In this document: piece by piece, positions 58,040-64,000 of the stretch
How positions within the stretch are numbered: the first letter of the stretch is position 1
Layout: each line of letters begins with the position of its first letter
Origin: Paramecium pentaurelia
Lineage: Eukaryota; Ciliophora; Oligohymenophorea; Peniculida; Parameciidae
DNA length: 64,000 nucleotides
Direction: 5' to 3'
NCBI GenBank assembly: GCA_905183005.1
Contig: CAJJDO010000080.1
Coordinates: 124,001-188,000, forward strand
Program-made: the position numbers and the translations under genes
Notes under the pieces: generated by a model
The model's input: the letters and a program-made list of their open reading frames with translations, nothing else
What the model was told of the DNA's origin: nothing
Database searches by the model: none

Positions 58040-59015
58040 TCAACCATTTGTAGTTTCTCCAACACCGCAATTCAAACATTCATAAAATTTTGTCGAAGGT
58101 TCATCACTTGCTCTAGTTTATATTTCATTGACTAATTTCATTTATTTTTATCCACAGTTATTGCATAAACCCAAAGCAATATCCTTATTAATTGCTTAAG
58201 CTATATATTTATTATGATTCATATCATTTGCTGATAGAATTTCTCGGCCTACTCCTCCTGCTATGGCTAATCTCTATAATATCTATATCCATATAATACA
58301 GTTGCACTTGTCCAATCCTCTGATCTCAATTATGCTGCTGTAGGTATGTCAATTAATCCTGTTAATAATCTATTACGAACACTTCCATCCTTATCATTTT
58401 GTAAGTATTTCAGAATCTCTCTTATTGCTGTTTAATATTGTCTTTCTTTATCCTTAAACTTCATGCTAATCTGACATAAACTCAAATGATATACTTCGTT
58501 TTCCAATTTTCTACAAAATGTAATGCTTTCTTATTAAGGAGTAGATTCATTTGAGAATTTCTGAATTATGGTCTACAAAACTTTCAATCGCTTAAGATCA
58601 AAATTTTAAGGAAGCCCCAATTAGTTTATAAAATCATTTTAATTAATTGGATTTGTATTTGCAACATCCACAGATTACTTTCTGTCCGGAGTTGCAGTTA
58701 TCACAGGTGCCCTTTCTTGAGGCACAGACTTCTCATTTTTCTTCAATTTCTATAATGTTTCCGTGGCTTTTTCTTTGATTTGCCTACAATCTTATTCACT
58801 TAAAACAGAATCTCCATCTATTTCAATTTAAGAGAGTGTCCTTACAGTTTTAAGTATTTTGGACTCAGCAAGGGCTCTAAATTATATCAAAAATCATACT
58901 TTTGATCAATTTTTGGATCCTCCAATTGATTTAAAATACTAATGACTTATTTTTTTCCAACCTTTTTATATCCATGAAGCTTCTTTCTCATATCTTACAA
59001 ATCTATTTAATCCAT
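58040..59015 (-). CDS. Transcription elongation factor TFIIS
   Basis: A protein of 308 residues with two introns (23 and 26 nt). Three domains are visible. The N-terminal LW-type bundle (residues ~1-75) has QDMRKKLHGYKKVGKKQVIS. The central Pol II-binding bundle (~150-250) contains YQTAIREILKYLQNDKDGSV then RNRLLTGLIDIPTAAQL. The C-terminal zinc ribbon has CNNCG, then the catalytic hairpin QTRASDEPSTKFYECLNCG with the invariant Asp-Glu. TFIIS rescues backtracked Pol II by stimulating RNA cleavage. The protein ends a few residues after the last Cys pair, where other TFIIS have a W-x-F; here GETTNG. It lies 64 bp from the PTEN start on the same strand. Confidence 0.94.
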
Positions 59016-59728
59016 CAATTAAATTATTTTATATAAAAAATATTATGAATTATTTCTTTATTTTTAAGGAATAAATAAAGTATTTTATATTTAATTCAGA
59101 AATAAATGAATGAATGTAATCATTTCTATATATCTACTGAACTTATGCTTTATAAAACCAACTGAGTACTCTAGAAAAATATTAATTATCAAAATTTATT
59201 AAATTATGATAAATATACACGCGGCTTGTAATTGTAATAATATATTTGAAAATAATTAAGTAAAAATTTATCCCTTTGAAAATCCTTTAAATACTTCATT
59301 TTTTATTATCTAATGATGAGTTAAATATGAAAATTCTGTATCTCATCAATTCTTTTGTAAATACTGAAAAATGAAAATTTTGAATTGCAGCAACAAATCA
59401 AAAGTTGATTAACCCACAAATATCATGATTTAAATTTATTTTTTGATTTATATTTGGATATCTAGAATGGTGTTTAGAATGCTGAATAATTATTATAATC
59501 TTAAACAATATTCTAGGTTTTCATATTTCCTTATTAAAACTTAGATGAGATGTTAATAATTAATAGGGAGTTTCTTCTGTGTATGAGAATAGAGTCAATA
59601 AGGTAGTAGTGCAGTTCTTTGTATAAATTAGTAAACATGTTAATTTTTTTGGAGTTGATGAAAAAATAAAATTGAAAAAAATTGAATAGAGATGCTGTTG
59701 GATATATGTGCATGATATATGATATTAA
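59016..59728. other. AT-rich intergenic stretch
   Basis: About 710 bp between same-strand genes. Several short patches are less A/T-rich (around 59540-59620), but no frame or RNA family could be supported. Confidence 0.35.
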
Positions 59729-60110
59729 TCAGGCGGTGACAACGTCTCCTCTGACTGTTTCAGCAACAGCTACAGTTTATTCAACCAAATCAGCAGCGAC
59801 ACCAGCTGAGGTCAAGGCACTTCTTAAATGTCCAATGACAGTTGTGAATTGGGCGTTTGTGACTCCCATATTGGCATGGACTTCTTTTAAGTTCTAATTT
59901 AATATAAATGTAATTTCTTACTCTTCCTCCCCAAGCTTTTGGTCCTCCGAGGGCAGCACATAAAAATGAAGCTGTCTTGTTTGTTTAGTCAGCCATATTG
60001 ATTCCATTGAAGAAATTGGCAACTGTGGCATCAGCTTGGATGTTAGCATAGAATTATGTTGTGACTGCTGTGACGGCAGCTTCTCCTCCTAATTATTCAA
60101 AAAGTGTCAT
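59729..60110 (-). CDS. Truncated (2/2) hemoglobin
   Basis: A protein of 117 residues with one 28-nt intron, splitting GGR|NLKEVH. It is a group I truncated globin: LFEQLGGEAAVTAVTTQFYA (Gly-Gly turn and the distal B10 Tyr), VANFFNGINM, FLCAALGGP, then EVHANMGV with the proximal His, and VIGHLRSAL. Length and sequence fit the monomeric Paramecium hemoglobin, which binds O2 in the cytoplasm. Codon choice is strikingly different from the neighbours: many GCC, ACC, GTC, GGA and few TAA, typical of very highly expressed genes here, or a trace of bacterial origin of this globin class. Confidence 0.96.
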
Positions 60111-60272
60111 GTTGATTTCTGGATGTTTTTATTAATCAAAATGCAGGATATATTGGATAGTTTTGAATCTAGAATATAAAGATATTTTGTAGTATAAATA
60201 AATGTGGCATGTTGCGTATTATTAAATTAATTTAGTAAATAAAATAAAAAGTTTATTTGCTGGTTTATAATA

Positions 60273-61986
60273 TCAACAAGCTTAATCAGAATTATCTTCG
60301 AGATTTTTATTTTTTTCATCTCCATACAATCTGTCTGAATTTTGCATAAGGGGATCCATCAGTCCAGATTAAAAAAATCCTACTTTTTCTATTTCATTTT
60401 CTTTATCTGGTGAAGATGGAGGCATATATTAATAAATACTGAGTTCATTTTCAGGTACCTTATAAGCAGTAAAACTGAATTAACTTTTCTTTGGATAAGA
60501 ATCTAATCTCATAGAACACATATTTGACACTTATTGTTAGGTTTCTTACAAACGAGTTTCTTGTTATAATTCCATAGAATGAAGATTAATTATCAATTAT
60601 TAAGAACCTAACAAAATTGATTATTATCTTTTATTATGTCTCTATTTTAAAATTAATCTAGGATCATTTTTTCGATGATTTAATCTTTTCAAAAGACTTC
60701 TTTGACTTTCTAATAACTTTTAATCTTCACTAAACCATCCATGTTTTAAAGCAGTATCAGGATGAGGTCTGAAAGCCCAGTCCTTTTACAATAATTGAGT
60801 AATTAGATCTTTGGCTTCTTCAGAAACTCCTTCAAATAATTCAATAGGGAAGTTTATCTTAGCTTCTTTTATGTTATCTATTAAATCATTAAGACTAACA
60901 TTAAATAAATATATATACTAATCAGCATTAAATGGTAATTATCCTGATAACATTGAATATAAAATACAACCTGCACTCCACATATCAACCATTTAACTAA
61001 TATTTTTATACACAACATAATTTACTTGTATCCCTCTCCTGTAAATATTTCAGGAGCTGAAAAAGCAACTGTTCCAGTATATGTCCACATTTCAATTTTC
61101 TCTCTATCTTTTAAATCTCCAAATTCTTTATATGAATCACTAAATTTGCTAACATTAAAATCAGTCACTTTGATTTACTTTTTATCTAATAACAAAATGA
61201 TTAGTACTATTTACACAAAGGATATTGTTTGGTTTTAAATCTCTATGACAAATACCGTTTCTATGCATATATTCAATTGCACTTAACAATTATTTAAAGA
61301 TTTCTTTAGCATCTGCTTCACAATAATGACCCAAAGAATTTAAGACTTCAAACATTTCCTATCCTTCAATCAGTTCCATTACTACATATGCTTTACTTTC
61401 AGATTAGAAGCTGTTATCAAAATCAACATATAATTTATGTACTTTAACAATATTTTCATGTGACAATTTAATTAAACTCTTAAACTCAATGATCATCTAA
61501 AATTTAATGTTTTATTACATTTCTAATTATTTCATCATCTTAAGTCTGTACAATCTTTACAGCATATAGATTTTAAGTCGTTTTATGAATAATCTTTTTA
61601 ACTAATCCTATACATCCTTCTCCCAATACTTCTAAAATATCATAATTCTAATGAAATTCTTTTGTATTTGGACATATGAATTCAGAATCAATTGAATTAA
61701 TTTCTATATCTAATTTTTTGCCTAAATCTTGCAATTCTTCAATTTGATCTTTTGTAACAGGTAATGGCTTATTTAAAATATGCAAAATCTAACCTACATG
61801 TTATTTATATGTAATACCCTTTAAATTAAATTTTATACGATCTCTGTTATTTTGTATCTATTATTAATTAGAGTCTTCTTATTATGTTTTAAGAAAAGTA
61901 AATCGACCACTTGGCTTCCTTTCCATTCTTGCTCTGAGGATTTCACTTGGAGAATCTCGTTTTTATGTGGAAGGACTCAAATGCAT
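60273..61986 (-). CDS. CAMK-like Ser/Thr protein kinase with DFN instead of DFG
   Basis: A protein of 543 residues with three introns (22, 31 and 29 nt). An N-terminal ~115-residue extension is followed by the kinase domain: VLGEGCIGLVKK (Gly loop), YAVKIV (ATP Lys), YMHRNGICHRDLKPNN (catalytic loop), IKVTDFNVSKF where the usual DFG is DFN (61154-61162), GTVAFSAPEIF and MVDMWSAGCILYSMLSGQLPF. The order and the HRDLKPxN and APE motifs indicate an active CAMK-type kinase; DFN is known from some active kinases. The ~170-residue tail is Gln/Ser-rich without EF-hands or a clear calmodulin site, so it is not a CDPK. Substrates are unknown. Confidence 0.9.
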
Positions 61987-62141
61987 AAATAATTAATTAT
62001 AATTTGATTATAGGTTAACATTCAAGTATTATTATAGCTTAAAAATTTGACTAATTTATAGAGTATAATATTATGTTATTGATGAATGTACTAATAATCA
62101 AGAATTTAATTTATGAGTAAAATCAATAATTAAAGTTTAGA

Positions 62142-63831
62142 ATGAAGGTTGATGATATCAACAAAACTATCGTAAAGGATAGTGAGATAAGTGATGAAGA
62201 GATAAATTAAGATGAACCAAATTAGTCTAAATTAAAATATGTAATAATGATTCTTGGGTGTTTATTAATGTTTGGAAACAATTATTCATTTGATAATCCA
62301 TAAGCACTACAAAAATAATTAACATAAGATTTAGATATATCAATATCAAATTATAACCTATTATATTCTGCATTCTCATTTCCAAATATATTTTTAACTT
62401 TGATTGGAGGATTTATTATAGATTTTTTGGGTAATATGTGAATATCAATTTTAGGTGTAAGATTCGGGATCATTCTATTTAGTGCAATAGTTGTAGTAGC
62501 TTAAACCATTGTAGCATTGGGAGGAGCATTTAAAATCTTCTGGATTATGTTAGTTGGAAGAATCATATTTGGATGTGCATCTGAAAATTTAGTGATAGCA
62601 TAAGCAGCTATAATCTGTAAGTGGTTTAGAGGAAAAGAACTATCAACTGTACTTAATAATTCAAAACTATATTTAAGGCAATTGGTTACATTATGACAGT
62701 ACCTGAATTAGCTAGTGCTGCTAACTCATTTCTTACTCCTATGCTTTATGAATCATATTAGGGATTGACATATCCATTATTTTTTAGTGTAATTCTTTGT
62801 ATATTTTCATTTGTGTGTGCAGTAGTCTTATGTATATTGGATAAAAAGAATGAATTAAATAAATTGAGTATATATTTATAATAAGAAGAGGGTTAATTTA
62901 TAATTGAAGAATAAGAAGAAGAAGAGGGTGAAGAAGGTGAATAATAAAAGGATGATATTGAGAGAGTATCATTTAAAGACATTAAAAATTTAAATGGAAC
63001 ATTTTGGATCTTAGTATTAATATGTACTTTAACATTGGGATCTTATACTCCATTTCTAGATGATGCCAATGATTTTTTATAGGAAAAGTTTGAATTTACG
63101 AATGTTTAAGCAGGAAAAGTGTTGACTATCCCATATTTAATGGCAGGTATTTTTGAGACAATTTAGCAATCACCAGTCCCTTTTTTGGGCCATACATAGA
63201 CAAAGTAGGAAAAAGAAGAAAATTCATTTTAATAACCTGTGTTCTATTTACTCTAACTCATTTTGCATTTGGAATGATGCCAAATGGTTAACATGGATAA
63301 CCTAATTGGTTTTCTGTTATACCTTTGATGTTTTTAGGATCCAGTTATGCTTTATATTCATGTGTGTTAATTCCATCTATTTAATATATTGTTGCAGAAA
63401 AGGTTGTTGGAACAGCATTTGGTTTATTAGGAATGTTTGAGAGTGTTGCCTTGGCGTTCTTTCCAATAATAGCAGGCTATATTGTAGAAATATCAGAGGA
63501 CCCTTAATAAGGATATTCAAATGTAGGATTATTCTTTTCTGGAATATCCTTATTTGGAATCATATTTACTCTCTCTTTATATTTTTTTGATAAAAAGAGT
63601 TCCATGATTTTAGATTTTGTACATCCAGAGGATCCTTCTGATTTGGAAAAGAAAATGCTTAGAACTACAAAATCTGAATCTAGTAGTGATGAAGAGGATG
63701 ATGATTCAAGTGATGAAGATTCAGATGATGATTAATTTAAAAAGAAAAAAGTGTGTAAAAGTTATTCTAGTTTAAAAAGTAAGAAATTATTAACATCTCC
63801 TTAATTGAGAACTAGAAGTTTATACAATTGA
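62142..63831 (+). CDS. Major facilitator superfamily transporter (MFSD1-like)
   Basis: A protein of 538 residues with three introns (24, 29 and 20 nt). Twelve hydrophobic segments are visible in two sets of six, separated by a Glu/Gln-rich cytosolic loop (EEQEEEEGEEGEQQKDD). The first half has NNYSFDNPQALQKQLTQDLD, YSAFSFPNIFLTLIGGFIID and GRIIFGCASENLVIAQAA. The second half has GPYIDKVGKRRKFIL, the MFS signature loop. The N-P-Q-A-L...YS-x-YS/AF-PN pattern is that of the MFSD1 group of lysosomal solute exporters (dipeptides in animals). The acidic, Ser-rich C-terminus (SESSSDEEDDDSSDEDSDDD) is a likely CK2 target. The substrate is inferred only at group level. Confidence 0.85.
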
Positions 63832-63854
63832 TATTTTAGCTTATTCATATATAT

Positions 63855-64000
63855 AAGATGTTCATATTATATTATTATTATTATTAATGTTTTTTATTAT
63901 AGCGTTTTTGTCTTTATAGCTATCTGTATATTCTAAGAATTTAAGAGAAAACTTATTAGTGGGATAAACTAAAAGATTCAACATTGAGAAAAACGATGAA
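63855..64000 (+). other. Possible 5' end of another gene, cut by the window edge
   Basis: After an ATT run, open plus-strand frames continue to the edge. One reads LSVYSKNLRENLLVGQTKR and looks coding, preceded by a possible short intron ending TTTATAG at ~63919. The start codon is not resolved. Confidence 0.25.

Noticed and set aside
59682..59897. Plus-strand frame of 71 codons with Thr/Ala-rich sequence
   Set aside because: It is antisense to the truncated hemoglobin gene.
1..64000. tRNA genes, CRISPR arrays, insertion sequences, telomeric C4A2/C3A3 repeats
   Set aside because: I looked for T-loop GTTCRA contexts, regularly spaced repeats, transposase motifs and telomere-type repeats and found none that hold up. 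Weak matches fell inside coding regions.

Overview
The window is nuclear DNA of a ciliate, almost certainly Paramecium (macronuclear type). Three things in the sequence show this. (1) Long reading frames only appear if TAA and TAG are read as glutamine and TGA is the sole stop; conserved proteins (calcineurin, Rpt4, PTEN, topoisomerase III, TFIIS) carry dozens of in-frame TAA/TAG codons. (2) Roughly 95 introns could be placed by hand; all are GT...AG and almost all are 20-31 nt, most often 25-26 nt. (3) A 117-residue truncated hemoglobin at 59729-60110 has the length and motifs of the Paramecium 2/2 globin. The DNA is strongly AT-rich, genes lie on both strands and gaps are tiny: two divergent pairs have start codons only 27 and 33 bp apart. 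Coordinates below are start codon to stop codon with introns included. For nearly all genes the length minus the placed introns is a multiple of three, which I used as a check.

Layout. 1-10.3 kb: SR-like fragment, OSCA/TMEM63-type channel, HMG-like protein, coiled-coil protein, BAR protein with NPF motifs, cyclic-nucleotide-binding protein, fatty-acid-hydroxylase-family enzyme. 11.1-18.8 kb: a metabolic and signalling stretch with a metallo-beta-lactamase/rhodanese sulfur enzyme, the E2 of 2-oxoglutarate dehydrogenase, a pepsin-like protease, calcineurin A and a TCAIM-like protein. 19.4-24.1 kb: a secreted acidic protein, the U2 snRNA gene, and a tandem pair of PH + papain-like-fold proteins, the second lacking the putative catalytic Cys. 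24.1-29.6 kb: tryptophanyl-tRNA synthetase, Mei2-like RRM protein, proteasome ATPase Rpt4, coiled-coil protein. 30.3-37 kb: COQ2, Iwr1-like factor, N-myristoylation candidate, two Gln-rich coiled-coil or zinc-finger proteins, TLC-domain protein. 37.9-46.6 kb: possible Rad9-like clamp, ciliary B9D2, UPF1-like helicase, MORN-repeat protein. 47-54.4 kb: two unrecognised proteins and topoisomerase III with a 30-Gln run encoded by pure TAA. 54.6-64 kb: mini-NOMO, PTEN, TFIIS, truncated hemoglobin, a DFN-type protein kinase and an MFS transporter.

There are no operons, mobile elements, CRISPR arrays or tRNA genes that I can see. Neighbouring genes mostly do unrelated housekeeping jobs. The loose themes are mitochondrial metabolism (E2, sulfur enzyme, COQ2), Ca2+/cyclic-nucleotide/phosphoinositide signalling (calcineurin, CNB protein, PTEN, PH proteins) and cilia or membrane (B9D2, BAR, MORN). 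The most interesting items are the active/inactive PH-papain tandem pair, the code-dependent polyQ in topoisomerase III, the 27-bp divergent promoter, the minimal NOMO-like protein, and a few introns of 3n length without a stop.
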